Shown in pieces: positions 50,089 through 58,952 of a stretch of DNA of 64,000 bases. The stretch is taken from contig NZ_CP095481.1 of the NCBI RefSeq assembly GCF_023023025.1, positions 2,666,001 through 2,730,000 of the forward strand, written 5' to 3'. Position 1 is the first letter of the stretch; each line of letters begins with the position of its first letter. A program made the position numbers and the translations under genes. The DNA is from Amycolatopsis sp. WQ 127309. Lineage in GTDB: Bacteria; Actinomycetota; Actinomycetes; Mycobacteriales; Pseudonocardiaceae. Under the pieces are notes generated by a model. It saw only the letters and a list, made by a program, of their open reading frames with translations, was not told the DNA's origin and searched no databases.

Positions 50089-51480
50089 TCAGCCGAGGAA
50101 GGCGATCACCGCGTCGCGGCCCGCGTGGCCCAGCTCGCGGTTCTGGATCGAGTGCGATGCTCCCGGGACCACCACCAGCTTCCCCCGCGGTGCCTGGCGA
50201 GCCTCCTCCTTCGCCCACTCCAGCGGCGTCGACAGGTCGTGGTCGCCGTTCAGCAGCAGGACCGGGACGTTCGGCAGCCTTGACGTCGGGTTCGAGCCCG
50301 GACGCTCGGCCGGCCACGGGAGGCAGCTCTGGATGAACCCCTGCTGCGTCGCCACCGCCGTGGTGTACGGCCACGTCGCCTGCGGTGGCAACGCCCGCGC
50401 CGTCAGCGAGAGCAGGGGTTGGCGCAGGGAGACCGGTGTCGCCGCCGAGCCCCAGGGGAAGCGCTGGTCCGCGCAGAGCGTCGCCGCGTGGAGGCCGGCG
50501 CTGAACGACGCCGGGTTGTCGCCGCCCGACTTGTACGCCTCCAGCAGGTCGTTCAGGGGCCCGCTCGAGCCGCCGCGGGCCTGGTGGAGGGCGCCGATGA
50601 TGTCGCCCGCCTCCGGGTTTCGGTACGACGGGTCGCTGAACTCGTACGAGACGATCGTGTCGAAGATCTTCACGCCGTCCGCTGTGCTCCGGTGGCGGAC
50701 CACCCACGCGAGGTCCTCGGCCGGGTCGTAGCCGCACGCCGGCGGCGACGCGCAGGCCAGCCGCAGGACGCGGGCCTCGGCCTGGAGGCCGGTCAGGTAC
50801 AGCGAGGCCGACGCCGTCGCGTGGTGCGGGAGCACCGAATCCAGCACGACCTTGCTGACGTTGCCCGGGTGTGCGATCGCGTACCGCGCCGCCGTGAAGG
50901 AACCGTACGAGACGCCGTCGACGACCATCTTCGGCACGTTCAGCGCCTGCCGCAGCTGGTCGAAGTCGGCGACCGTCTGGTCCGTCGAGTAGAGCGGTGC
51001 CGTGTCACCGAGGATGCGGGCGCATTCGGTGACGGCGTCCGGTGTCGGCGTCGCGATGTCCGAACTGCCCATCTGCGCCTGCAGGCCCGGGCACAGGAGC
51101 GCCCCCGACGGGCCGGTGCCGCGCTGGTCCAGCATGACGAACCGGTAGTCCTTCGCGACCTCCGGCAGCCGCTGGGTGGCGATCCGCGTGATGGTGCCGA
51201 CGCCGCCCTGGCCGGGGCCGCCGGTGAGGAACAGGAGCACGCCCTTCGGCGCGTCGACGTTGTCCGCGGCCGCGATCGGCAGCTTCAGCGTGCCCGGGAC
51301 GCGGCCGGTGTGGTCGAGCGGGACGGTCAGGGTCGAGCACGTGAAGCCCGGTTGGCCCGGGCACGGGTGCGAGTCCGTCAGCGTCGGTCGTCCCCCGGGA
51401 CGCGTGTCGGCCGCGGCCACACCCCCGAGTGCGGCGGTCAGCGCCAGGACCAGCCCGGCGGTCAGCAGTTTCGAACGCAT
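50089..51480 (-). CDS. secreted alpha/beta hydrolase (tripeptidyl-aminopeptidase-like)
   Basis: A 463-residue exported serine hydrolase of the family that includes proline iminopeptidases and Streptomyces SlpD/SlpE-type peptidases. Signal peptide KLLTAGLVLALTAALGGVAA with AxA. Oxyanion strand LLFLTGGPGQGGVG, nucleophile elbow GVSYGS, acid in LNGDHDLSTP, and His in VPGASHSIQN. The N-terminal CPGQPGFTCSTLTVPLD is typical. Likely cleaves N-terminal peptides outside the cell. Confidence 0.9.
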   Translation of the reverse strand: MRSKLLTAGLVLALTAALGGVAAADTRPGGRPTLTDSHPCPGQPGFTCSTLTVPLDHTGRVPGTLKLPIAAADNVDAPKGVLLFLTGGPGQGGVGTITRIATQRLPEVAKDYRFVMLDQRGTGPSGALLCPGLQAQMGSSDIATPTPDAVTECARILGDTAPLYSTDQTVADFDQLRQALNVPKMVVDGVSYGSFTAARYAIAHPGNVSKVVLDSVLPHHATASASLYLTGLQAEARVLRLACASPPACGYDPAEDLAWVVRHRSTADGVKIFDTIVSYEFSDPSYRNPEAGDIIGALHQARGGSSGPLNDLLEAYKSGGDNPASFSAGLHAATLCADQRFPWGSAATPVSLRQPLLSLTARALPPQATWPYTTAVATQQGFIQSCLPWPAERPGSNPTSRLPNVPVLLLNGDHDLSTPLEWAKEEARQAPRGKLVVVPGASHSIQNRELGHAGRDAVIAFLG

Positions 51481-51533
51481 GATCCATCATGGCCCCACCG
51501 GCCCCGGCGCCGTAAACCCCCGAACGGACCGTC

Positions 51534-52661
51534 TCACCGGCTGACGCAGGAAACCTTCGCCAGCGCGGCTTTCCCGGGCCCGGCCTCGCCCGCCGTGTTC
51601 GGCGAGTTGTCCCGCCGGTTGCCGTCGGACTGGGTGACGCACAAGCGGCCGTCCGGCAGCAGCACCGGGCTGGTCGGGAACTCCAGCGGCCCGCCGTTGC
51701 GCAGCTTCGTCGCCGCGTCGGCCGGGTTGCGGAAGTACTCGACGACGCGGCCGTCGCGCCGGGCCAGCACGATCGCGTTGCGCTCGTTCGCCGCTGTCCA
51801 GACGTTGCCCGCGCGGTCGATGGCGATCCCGTCGGCGCCCTCGAGGTACGGGTGCTGGACGTCGACGTCGTCCAGGCAGAGCGTGTTCGCGGGGAACGCG
51901 GCGTCGCAGCCGGTCGCCGCGCGCGGCCGGCCCGCGCGGTCCATCGGGACGCGCCAGAGCGCGCCGCGCGCGGTGTCCGCGACCAGGAGCGTGCCGTCTT
52001 CGGTGAACGCCAGGCCGTTCGCGACGATGTGCTGCGAGCCGGCGGTGTCCGCGGCGGTCCGGCCGGCCGGGGTGATCGTCACGGTGCCGGGCGGCAAGCC
52101 GCGTACGTCCCGGCCGACGCCACCCGCGATGACGTCGCTGACCAGCGGCTGGACGCGGAACATCTCGGCGGCGACGCCGTCGCTGCCCGCCCGCCACACC
52201 CGGCCCTGGCCGGTGCCGCCGTCGGAGATCCACAGCGCGCCGGCCCGGTCGAACGCCAGGCCGTTCGCGCCGGGGACGCCGCGGGCGAACACCGTCGCGG
52301 CCGGCGGGTTCGCGGCGTCCGGCACGAACGACACGACGGTGTCGGCGTTCGCGACGTACAGCCGCCCGTGGCGGTCGAAGGTCAGCCCGGCCGGGCCGCA
52401 CGGCGCGGGGATCGTGCCGACGACCGCGGCCGGGCCGCCGGTGGCCGCGACGCGGTAGACCGGGCAGGGATCGGCGCCGCGCGCGGGCGTGTAGAGGTTT
52501 CCGCGGCCATCGGTGGTGAGGCCTTCGAGGCCGAGCGGTGACGCGAACACCGTCTCGAAGACGGCGGGACGCTGCGATGAGGGCACTTCACCGGCGGACG
52601 CGCCGGACAACAGCCCGGCGGACAACGCGGCGGTGGCGGCGAGGACGACGGTTCGGCGCAT
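51534..52661 (-). CDS. secreted SMP-30/NHL-type beta-propeller protein
   Basis: A 375-residue exported protein with signal peptide RRTVVLAATAALSAGLLSGA. Repeats with DGRGNLYTPA, DRHGRLYVANAD, DRAGALWISDGGTG, TEDGTLLVADTARG and DRAGNVWTAANE are the blades of a six-bladed NHL/SMP-30 propeller. It may be a lactonase or only a binding protein. It is 53 bp upstream of the alpha/beta hydrolase gene on the same strand. Confidence 0.85.
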   Translation of the reverse strand: MRRTVVLAATAALSAGLLSGASAGEVPSSQRPAVFETVFASPLGLEGLTTDGRGNLYTPARGADPCPVYRVAATGGPAAVVGTIPAPCGPAGLTFDRHGRLYVANADTVVSFVPDAANPPAATVFARGVPGANGLAFDRAGALWISDGGTGQGRVWRAGSDGVAAEMFRVQPLVSDVIAGGVGRDVRGLPPGTVTITPAGRTAADTAGSQHIVANGLAFTEDGTLLVADTARGALWRVPMDRAGRPRAATGCDAAFPANTLCLDDVDVQHPYLEGADGIAIDRAGNVWTAANERNAIVLARRDGRVVEYFRNPADAATKLRNGGPLEFPTSPVLLPDGRLCVTQSDGNRRDNSPNTAGEAGPGKAALAKVSCVSR

Positions 52662-52727
52662 CAGGGCCTCCGTTTTGTCGGATTTCCTGCCTACCCGCGC
52701 CGCCCCCGGTGCGTCAAGGCCCAGGTG

Positions 52728-53366
52728 TCAGGGCCACAGCCGTTCGCGGACCCATGCGCCGTCGGCCTTCCGGTACCGCAGCCGCACGTGCCGGCGGTCG
52801 TGGCTCGCCTGCCAGAACTCGACTTCGTCCGGGTCGACGAGGTAGCGCGTCCACGTTTCCGGGGCGACGCCGGGGTTTTCTTCCACCCAACGCTCGGCTT
52901 CCGCGGCCGCTGTGTCGAGTTCGGCCGGGTCGCGCAGCACCTGCGACTGGTGCCCGATGAACGCCTCGACGCGCGAGGCCGGCGGCCGCGCCAGGAAATC
53001 TTCGGCGGACACCTCGGGCGCGGCGGGGGAGACCGGCCCGCGCAGCCGCACCTGGCGGCCGCGGCCGGGCCAGAAGAACGTCAGCGCCGCGCGCGGATCC
53101 TTGCGCAGCTGCAGGCCTTTCGGGCTTTCCGAGCTGGTGGCGACCGCCCAGCCGCCGGGGCCGACGTCCTTGAGGATCACCACGCGGGCGTCCGGCGCGC
53201 CATCGGCGTCCACAGTAGACAGTGTGACGGCGTGCGGCGCCAGCACGTGCTCACCGGCTTCGGTCAGCCACTCCAGGAACAGCTCCCGGGGCTCCGGCGA
53301 CGCCGTTTCCGGCGTGAACGCCGGGAGCTCTTCGGGGAACGACGGCCATCCGCGCAACGCGACCAT
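52728..53366 (-). CDS. pdxH: pyridoxamine 5'-phosphate oxidase family (PdxH-like)
   Basis: FMN-dependent oxidase predicted to convert pyridoxamine/pyridoxine phosphate to PLP. 212 residues; ARVVILKDVGPGG and ALTFFWPGRGRQVRLRGPV are the FMN region, SQVLRDPAE lies mid-protein, and the C-terminal signature runs from VEFWQASHDRRHVRLRY to WVRERLWP. In classic PdxH the last motif has RLHdR; here it reads ASHDRRHVRLRY, slightly divergent, so the symbol is tentative. Confidence 0.8.
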   Translation of the reverse strand: MVALRGWPSFPEELPAFTPETASPEPRELFLEWLTEAGEHVLAPHAVTLSTVDADGAPDARVVILKDVGPGGWAVATSSESPKGLQLRKDPRAALTFFWPGRGRQVRLRGPVSPAAPEVSAEDFLARPPASRVEAFIGHQSQVLRDPAELDTAAAEAERWVEENPGVAPETWTRYLVDPDEVEFWQASHDRRHVRLRYRKADGAWVRERLWP

Positions 53367-53367
53367 G

Positions 53368-53982
53368 TCAGTAACCGTACGGGGGCTGGTGCTGCGGCTG
53401 TTGCTGCTGCCAGCCCGGCGGCGGCAGCTGGCCCGGCTGTGCGGGCGGCAGCTGCTGCTGTTGTTGTTGCTGCGCTTGCCACTGCACCTGCTGGTAGACC
53501 TCGGCGGGCTGCGGGAAGCAGTACGTCAGCTTCGCGTTGACCGAGCCCTGCACCGCGGCGCCCCAGAACTTCCCGCCGACGAACGCGTACATCTGCCCGG
53601 CCGAGACGTCGACGGCGACCATCCGCGTCTCGCCGCCGAACTGGTTGCCCGACTTCGCCGACGCGGCCTGCGCGGCGTCCGGGTAGACGCGCTGCCCGAT
53701 GAGCCCGGCGATGACGACCGAAGCCGCCGTCCAGCCGACGGTGCCCATGACGTTCGCGCGGGCGTGCTGCGTCGCGCGGCTGGTGAAGTCGTACAGCGCG
53801 GCGGCGGTGACCTCCGGGACGGCGCAGGCGACCACGCAGTAGTTCATCGTGGAGAGCATCACCGACTCGGTGAACAGGCCGACCACGGCGACCGCGGGCC
53901 CGAACTGCACGGAGTTCAGCCGGCCACCGGAGCGCTGGATGCGCTCGGCCACCGCACCGAGGTACTGCTCGGAGGTGAGCAC
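53368..53982 (-). CDS. hypothetical protein with Gln-rich tail
   Basis: A 204-residue protein of unknown function. The first ~155 residues are well ordered (VAVVGLFTESVMLSTMNYCV, NVMGTVGWTAASVVIAGLIG, QMYAFVGGKFWG); the middle has one or two hydrophobic stretches but no signal peptide. The last ~45 residues are Gln/Pro-rich, with a run of seven Gln written by CAG/CAA repeats. GTG start with GGGAGG 8 nt upstream. One base separates its stop from the pdxH start. Confidence 0.75.
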   Translation of the reverse strand: MLTSEQYLGAVAERIQRSGGRLNSVQFGPAVAVVGLFTESVMLSTMNYCVVACAVPEVTAAALYDFTSRATQHARANVMGTVGWTAASVVIAGLIGQRVYPDAAQAASAKSGNQFGGETRMVAVDVSAGQMYAFVGGKFWGAAVQGSVNAKLTYCFPQPAEVYQQVQWQAQQQQQQQLPPAQPGQLPPPGWQQQQPQHQPPYGY

Positions 53983-54076
53983 GCGGGAGACCTCCCTCGC
54001 CGAAGACGGACACGGCCGGACACCGCCCGGTCATGCTCCCATGCCGGGCGGTGCCGACGCCGTCAGGCCGGCCGCG

Positions 54077-54487
54077 TCAAGCTGCGGGTTCCAGCTGGGC
54101 GGGGGCCCGGCGGAACGCGCCCGCGACCGACCAGAGGCCGCGGTCGGCGAACGCGATGACCAGGAAGCCCCAGCAGAACAGAACGGCCGCTTCGCCGCCG
54201 TTCTCGACCGGCAGCAGCCCGCCGCTCTGGTGCACGGTGAAGTACGCGAACGCCATCGAGCCGGAGCAGAGCACCGCGGCGGGCCGGGTGGCGACCCCGA
54301 TCGTCACCAGCACCCCGCCCACCACCTGGATCAGCGAGGCCCACCACGTCGGCCAGGACCCGAATTCCGCCGCTTTGGCCCCGAAGAGGCCGAAAAGCCG
54401 TGAAGCGCCGTGGCACAGGAACAGAAAACCGAACACAATGCGGAAGAGCGCCATCACGTGGTCTCGACCCTTGTCGAACAGCTTCAT
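54077..54487 (-). CDS. DoxX family membrane protein
   Basis: A 136-residue protein with four TM helices: ALFRIVFGFLFLCHGASRLF, SLIQVVGGVLVTIGV, PAAVLCSGSMAFAYFTVH, AVLFCWGFLVIAFADRG. The family (DoxX/DoxD) includes subunits of redox enzymes, with MRC complexes in mycobacteria. The ATG at 54487 has GGGAG upstream; a longer frame from 54631 crosses the promoter. It is divergent from the lipoprotein gene. Confidence 0.87.
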   Translation of the reverse strand: MKLFDKGRDHVMALFRIVFGFLFLCHGASRLFGLFGAKAAEFGSWPTWWASLIQVVGGVLVTIGVATRPAAVLCSGSMAFAYFTVHQSGGLLPVENGGEAAVLFCWGFLVIAFADRGLWSVAGAFRRAPAQLEPAA

Positions 54488-54648
54488 TCGTCGTCTCCCG
54501 GGCTGGCTGTTGGAAAGAAACGTGACAGCCAGGTTAGGAGCCCCTAAGCCTCCAAGGAACACAATGTGTGATTGGTCCGATACTGAGCGGTACTTGAACG
54601 TTCGACCGCACTCACTCGTGTGACTGGACATGATTGACTGAGCGCGCT

Positions 54649-55182
54649 ATGCGACGACTCGTACTTCTCGCGCCCGCCGTGGCTCTCCTCGCCGGCTGCA
54701 GCGCCACCATCGTGTCCGGGACCGCGACTCCCAGTCCGCCGTCCAAGTCCGCCGGTGCGGCGGCGGGCACCGAACTGCCACCGGATCCCCAGCCGGGGGC
54801 GACCGAGGACTGCCCGTACCTCGACAGCCAGTTCGTGGCCGACGCGAACGGGCAGCACGTTTCGAAGGTACGCGTGTCCGCCGACCAGCCCCATCCGGCG
54901 TGCTTCTTCTACCGGCCGGACGGCAAGGTGCAGCTGACCGTCCAGGTGTACGTCGGGGCGGCGAGCGTCGCAACGGCGCTGGTCAACAGGGCGGCGCCGG
55001 TCGAGACGTCCAACCCGGCCAACGACCCGACGGGGTGGAAGGGCGGCTACCAGTCGACCGACGACGGCGCCGTCTACGCGGTCTCGAAAGGGACCGCGGC
55101 CATCGTCGCGACGACCAATCAGAAGCAGAGCGTGAAGGCACGCTCCGTGGTGAGGAAGGCCATCACGGCCCTGAAGCTCTAG
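54649..55182 (+). CDS. secreted lipoprotein (DUF2020-like)
   Basis: A 177-residue lipoprotein: signal RRLVLLAPAVALLAGC with the lipobox LLAGC, a Ser/Thr/Pro linker, then a compact domain (EDCPYLDSQFVADANGQHVS, KVRVSADQPHPACFFYRPDG, VQLTVQVYVG) that resembles DUF2020. Two Cys (DCPYL and ACFFY) could form a disulfide. I chose the ATG at 54649; a TTG 15 bp upstream is possible. Confidence 0.8.
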   Translation: MRRLVLLAPAVALLAGCSATIVSGTATPSPPSKSAGAAAGTELPPDPQPGATEDCPYLDSQFVADANGQHVSKVRVSADQPHPACFFYRPDGKVQLTVQVYVGAASVATALVNRAAPVETSNPANDPTGWKGGYQSTDDGAVYAVSKGTAAIVATTNQKQSVKARSVVRKAITALKL

Positions 55183-55329
55183 GTAGTCGTAGCCACACGG
55201 GTGAGTGAAGTTGATCTTGTATTACCCTGTGCGTCACGCGCAGGCTTCGTGGACTCGCGCACCGCAGCCGCCGGGGAATCCCCACCCCGGGGCGGGGCAC
55301 CAACTCTGCAACGACAAAGGACTAGATTC

Positions 55330-55782
55330 GTGGCTGACACCCTCAAGGACATCCTGCTCGACTCCAGCCGTCGCCCGGCTGTCGTGAGCGACTTCGAAGG
55401 CCTCGTGGACGCTGAGGTCTCGGACAAGGGCGGCGTTTCGGGTGCCGTCGTCAAGACCGGCTTCGCCGCGGTCAAGAAGATCAAGCCGGGCATCATCCCC
55501 TCGGCCGTCGACACGCTGCTGCCCGACTTCGTCGGCGCGCTCGAGCCGTTCTACGGCGACTTCCGCGCCAAGGGCGGCAGCGACTTCGGTGCCTACCTGA
55601 CCAGCCGCTCGGACGAGGCGTCCGACGCGCTGCTGAGCGTCACCGACTCGCGCGCGGAGCGCAGCAGCCGCGACAGCATCAAGAAGGTCTACGGCAAGCT
55701 CCGCCCGAACGGCAAGAAGAACGTCGAAGAGGCGCTGCCCCGTCTCGGCCAGCTGGTCGACAAGCACGCCGCCGCGGTCTGA
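55330..55782 (+). CDS. conserved actinobacterial hypothetical protein (DUF6918-like)
   Basis: A 150-residue soluble protein: ADTLKDILLDSSRRPAVVSD, KTGFAAVKKIKPGIIPSAVD, LLPDFVGALEPFYGDFRAKG, RSDEASDALLSVTD. Mostly helical by appearance. I recall such proteins only as uncharacterised. The GTG at 55330 has AAAGGA 8 nt upstream; a longer frame lacks support. Confidence 0.78.
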   Translation: MADTLKDILLDSSRRPAVVSDFEGLVDAEVSDKGGVSGAVVKTGFAAVKKIKPGIIPSAVDTLLPDFVGALEPFYGDFRAKGGSDFGAYLTSRSDEASDALLSVTDSRAERSSRDSIKKVYGKLRPNGKKNVEEALPRLGQLVDKHAAAV

Positions 55783-55801
55783 GCGGCACCTGAGCACGAC
55801 T

Positions 55802-55836
55802 GAAGAGGCCCCCGGTGCACCCCCGGGGGCCTCTTC
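55802..55836. terminator. bidirectional terminator
   Basis: Perfect 14-bp stem: GAAGAGGCCCCCGG (55802-55815) with CCGGGGGCCTCTTC (55823-55836). Lies between two convergent genes. Confidence 0.88.
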
Positions 55837-55845
55837 GCGTCGTCT

Positions 55846-56418
55846 TCAGTTCTTCTTTTCGGCAGGCGACGAGGACGGCGCCTTGCCGTTCGCCTGCGGA
55901 GCCGGCTTGGGAGCCGGAGCCGCGGCGGGCTTCACTGCTTCAGCCGGCTTCGGCGGAGCCGGCGGGGTGGCCTTCGGCGGCGCCGGGGCGACCGGCGGCT
56001 CCTGCTTCGAGCGCAGCACGTAGGCGGCACCGGCGCCGATCACGACCAGTCCGAGCAGCCACGGCCAGCGACGACGGCTGCGGGTGCCCTTGGCAGCAGC
56101 CTTCGCCTCGACGACGGCAGCGGCGAAGTCCTTCTTCGCGGACTTGAAGTCCTTCTTGCCGCGACGCTTCGAGTCACCGGCCGCCTTCGCGGCCTTGATG
56201 GCGGCCTTCTTCGCCTTGCGACCAGGCTTGCGCAGCTCGGAGAGCCGGGCGAGGGCCTCCTTGCGGGCGGCCTTCGAGCTCTTCTTGAGCTCCTTGCGGG
56301 TCAGTTCCGTCTTCTTCGCGAGCTGCTTCTGCACGCGGCGGCCGGTCTTGGCTCCTTCGGAGACAAGCTTGTCGGCGGCATCGACGGCCTGGGCTGTCGC
56401 CCGGGACATGGCCTTCAC
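55846..56418 (-). CDS. Lys/Ala-rich, tail-anchored basic protein
   Basis: A 190-residue protein with an unusual layout. The first ~130 residues are Lys/Ala/Arg-rich helix (KKTELTRKELKKSSKAARKE, KKAAIKAAKAAGDSKRRGKK), like histone H1 tails or HupB C-termini. Then a TM helix near 135-152 (WPWLLGLVVIGAGAAYVL) and a Pro/Ala/Lys tail. A basic N-terminal domain held at the membrane could bind DNA or anionic lipids (inference). An in-frame ATG three codons downstream is an equal start candidate. Family not recognised. Confidence 0.75.
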   Translation of the reverse strand: MKAMSRATAQAVDAADKLVSEGAKTGRRVQKQLAKKTELTRKELKKSSKAARKEALARLSELRKPGRKAKKAAIKAAKAAGDSKRRGKKDFKSAKKDFAAAVVEAKAAAKGTRSRRRWPWLLGLVVIGAGAAYVLRSKQEPPVAPAPPKATPPAPPKPAEAVKPAAAPAPKPAPQANGKAPSSSPAEKKN

Positions 56419-56498
56419 CTCATCAATCGTTTTGACACTGCTCTGTTGCCCGTAACCTATCGTGCCCCTTTTTCCACGCGCCCGCCGCAGATGGCACC

Positions 56499-57023
56499 AT
56501 GAAGCGCGTGAAAGCGACGCTGCACACCAACCAGGGTGACATCAACCTGATCCTGCTCCCCGACCACGCGCCCAAGACGGTCGCGAACTTCGTCGGTCTC
56601 GCGGAGGGCACCAAGGAGTACACCCAGCCGAACGCGGCGGGCACGAACTCCGGCCCGTTCTACGACGGCTCGATCTTCCACCGCGTCATCGACGGCTTCA
56701 TGCTGCAGGGCGGCGACCCGACCGGGACCGGCCGCGGCGGCCCGGGCTACAAGTTCGGCGACGAGTTCCACCCGGAGCTGCAGTTCAGCAAGCCGTACCT
56801 GCTGGCCATGGCGAACGCCGGGCCCGGCACCAACGGCTCGCAGTTCTTCATCACCGTGGCGCCGACCACCCACCTGAACTTCAAGCACACGATCTTCGGC
56901 GAGGTGGCCGACCAGGAGTCGCGCAACGTCGTCGACGCGATCGGCCGTGCCTCCACCGGGCCGGCGGACCGTCCGCTGTCCGACGTCGTCATCGAGAAGG
57001 TCACGATCGACCACGAGGGCTGA
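56499..57023 (+). CDS. ppiA: cytosolic cyclophilin-type peptidyl-prolyl isomerase
   Basis: A 174-residue cyclophilin that catalyses prolyl cis-trans isomerisation. Core motifs: [18 protein letters not shown], the catalytic Arg in [38 protein letters not shown] and [12 protein letters not shown]. No signal peptide. Corresponds to Rv0009 downstream of tRNA-Ala. Confidence 0.95.
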   Translation: MKRVKATLHTNQGDINLILLPDHAPKTVANFVGLAEGTKEYTQPNAAGTNSGPFYDGSIFHRVIDGFMLQGGDPTGTGRGGPGYKFGDEFHPELQFSKPYLLAMANAGPGTNGSQFFITVAPTTHLNFKHTIFGEVADQESRNVVDAIGRASTGPADRPLSDVVIEKVTIDHEG

Positions 57024-57056
57024 GCTGCGGGGAGTTTCGGTAGGTTGGTTCCTATC

Positions 57057-58013
57057 GTGAGCCAACCGCCGAACCCCGCCGCACATCCCCAGGCCGCACT
57101 GCCCGGGTGCTGGTGGCACCCGAACCGCCCGACCGGGCTGAGCTGTTCCCGGTGCGGGCGTCCGGCGTGCCCGGATTGCCTCCAGGAGGCCCCGGTCGGC
57201 TTCCAGTGCACCGACTGCGTGCACGCCGGCAGCCAGCAGCAGCGCCGCCAGCAACGCAGCTACCAGGAAGCCGGCTTCGGCCAGCGCACCGTCTTCGGCG
57301 CGCGGCTGTCCCAGTCGGTGCTCGTCACGCAGGTCATCCTCGCGGTGAACGTCCTGGTCTTCCTGTTCACGGCGTTCCAGGCGAAGAGCCTCACGAACAA
57401 CGACTACTCGAGCTTCTTCCAGTACGGCGAGCTGTACGGCAGCGCGACCCTCGGCGGCGGCGAGTGGTGGCGGGTCCTGACCAGCGGGTTCCTGCACTTC
57501 GGGCCGATCCACGTCGCGGTCAACATGTTCTCGCTCTGGATGATGGGCCGGTCCCTGGAGCAGGTCTGCGGCCGCGGCCGCTACCTGGCGCTCTACTTCA
57601 TCTCGATGCTCGGCGCGTCCGCGGCGGTGCTGCTGTTCGACGACCCGCAGAAGTCGACCGCCGGCGCGTCCGGCGCGCTGTTCGGCCTGATGGGCGCGTA
57701 CGCGGTGATCGTGCTGAAGCTGCGGCTGAACCCGACCGGGCTGATCATCACCCTCGCCCTGAACGCCTTCATCACGTTCGGCATCCCGGGCATCTCGATC
57801 TACGCGCACGTCGGCGGCCTGGTGACGGGGGCGCTGGTGGCCGTCGCGCTGCTCTACGCGCCGGAGGCCGACCAGCGGCGCTGGCAGATCACCGGGCTCG
57901 CGATCATCGTCGTCGCGATCGCCGGCCTGCTGGTCTACAAGGACAGCCAGTTCGCCGCCCAGACGTGCGGCCTCGTCCCGTACCGCGGGTTGCAGCTCTA
58001 CAACTGCGTCTAG
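57057..58013 (+). CDS. rhomboid family intramembrane serine protease with N-terminal zinc-binding motif
   Basis: A 318-residue protein. The N-terminal ~65 residues carry a B-box-like zinc site (CWWHPNRPTGLSCSRCGRPA, CPDCL, CTDC). Six TM helices follow; the catalytic Ser is in GASGALFGLMGAY, the His in HVGGLVTGALVA, and an HFGPIHVAVNMFSLW loop is present. It probably cleaves TM helices of unknown substrates. The GTG at 57057 lies 33 bp after ppiA. Its stop shares the CTAG at 58010-58013 with the convergent gene. Confidence 0.92.
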   Translation: MSQPPNPAAHPQAALPGCWWHPNRPTGLSCSRCGRPACPDCLQEAPVGFQCTDCVHAGSQQQRRQQRSYQEAGFGQRTVFGARLSQSVLVTQVILAVNVLVFLFTAFQAKSLTNNDYSSFFQYGELYGSATLGGGEWWRVLTSGFLHFGPIHVAVNMFSLWMMGRSLEQVCGRGRYLALYFISMLGASAAVLLFDDPQKSTAGASGALFGLMGAYAVIVLKLRLNPTGLIITLALNAFITFGIPGISIYAHVGGLVTGALVAVALLYAPEADQRRWQITGLAIIVVAIAGLLVYKDSQFAAQTCGLVPYRGLQLYNCV

Positions 58014-58444
58014 CCGCGCGCACGCAGGGAGCTGAGGACGTCCAGGACGTCCCGCGGGTCCTCGCCGAGCTCCAGCCACCCGAAGACGTACAGCTGGTCG
58101 TCGTGCTCGATCTCGAGGGTGACGCCGTCGCGGCCCAGCCGGCGCGTGGTGCGCAGCCGGGTCCGGGTCTGGGCCCACGGCAGCCGCTGCGTGCCGCCGA
58201 GCGTCCTGGTCAGCAGGCCTTCGGCGTCGGCGGCCAGCCGGGGCCGGACGATCGTGGCGTGCGTCGCGAAGGCGCCGACAGCCACCGCCGCCAGGGCGAA
58301 CAGCACCAAGCCGCCGCGGTCGTCGGTCAAGGCGTCGACGACCACGCCGAGCACCAGCAGCGCCGTGACGGCCCACGCGGATACCACAAGGGCTCGCCGC
58401 GGCGCCCACGAGGTGGGGTAGTTATCCACAGGGGTTATCCACAC
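58010..58444 (-). CDS. small PH-like membrane protein (Rv0010c-like)
   Basis: A ~144-residue protein with two TM helices (LVVSAWAVTALLVLGVVVDA, GLVLFALAAVAVGAFA) and a C-terminal beta-rich PH-like domain (RLGRDGVTLEIEHDDQLYVF, GWLELGEDPRDVLDVLSSL). The position between the ppiA region and crgA matches Rv0010c. The start is uncertain: GTG 58444 or GTG 58429, both without a ribosome site and both within two perfect DnaA boxes. The stop overlaps the rhomboid stop (CTAG). Confidence 0.8.
   Translation of the reverse strand: MWITPVDNYPTSWAPRRALVVSAWAVTALLVLGVVVDALTDDRGGLVLFALAAVAVGAFATHATIVRPRLAADAEGLLTRTLGGTQRLPWAQTRTRLRTTRRLGRDGVTLEIEHDDQLYVFGWLELGEDPRDVLDVLSSLRARG
58422..58443 (+). promoter_or_regulatory. 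two perfect DnaA boxes at the start of the PH-like gene
   Basis: TTATCCACA at 58422-58430 and again at 58435-58443, same orientation, 13 bp apart. They cover the start codon of the PH-like gene, about 25 kb from oriC. Confidence 0.65.
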
Positions 58445-58499
58445 TGGGGATGAGTCACACCGGTGTAATTCGGCGTCAAGCCGCCATTCGGAGTAATAA

Positions 58500-58766
58500 T
58501 CAGCGCCAGCGCATCGTCATCAGCAGACCCGCGATCATCAGCGCGAACCCGCCGGCGAAGTTCCAGTTGCCGAGGTCGGCCATCCAGGAGATCTTGTCCC
58601 CGGCGATGTAGTTCACCAGCAGCCACACCAGGCCCAGGATCATCAACCCGAACATCGGGATCTTCCAGGCGAGGCCGGTAGGGCCTGCGGCCCGCACCTT
58701 CACCGGCGTGCGCCGGTCGGCAGGCGGGGTGTAAGCAGTCTTCTTGCGGACCTTGGACTTGGGCAT
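58500..58766 (-). CDS. crgA: cell division protein CrgA
   Basis: An 88-residue two-TM protein that coordinates septum formation and wall synthesis in actinobacteria. [20 protein letters not shown] is the family opening; TM1 is [20 protein letters not shown] and TM2 is [16 protein letters not shown]. The ATG at 58766 has GAGGA 7 nt upstream. Confidence 0.94.
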   Translation of the reverse strand: MPKSKVRKKTAYTPPADRRTPVKVRAAGPTGLAWKIPMFGLMILGLVWLLVNYIAGDKISWMADLGNWNFAGGFALMIAGLLMTMRWR

Positions 58767-58952
58767 CGTGTGTTCCTCGCGGTGCTCTTCGGGCTCGTCT
58801 GGTGGCGCTGTCCCGCTTAGGGTGCGCAACCAGCGCCACCCGCACACGTTAACGTAAACGACCGCAGTAAAGCAGCGTCCAGGAGTGGTCGGATTTCCCG
58901 GACCGTGACGCATGCGTCACCCAGGGTTCGACGCGGCTTGAGAGGAGCTTGC

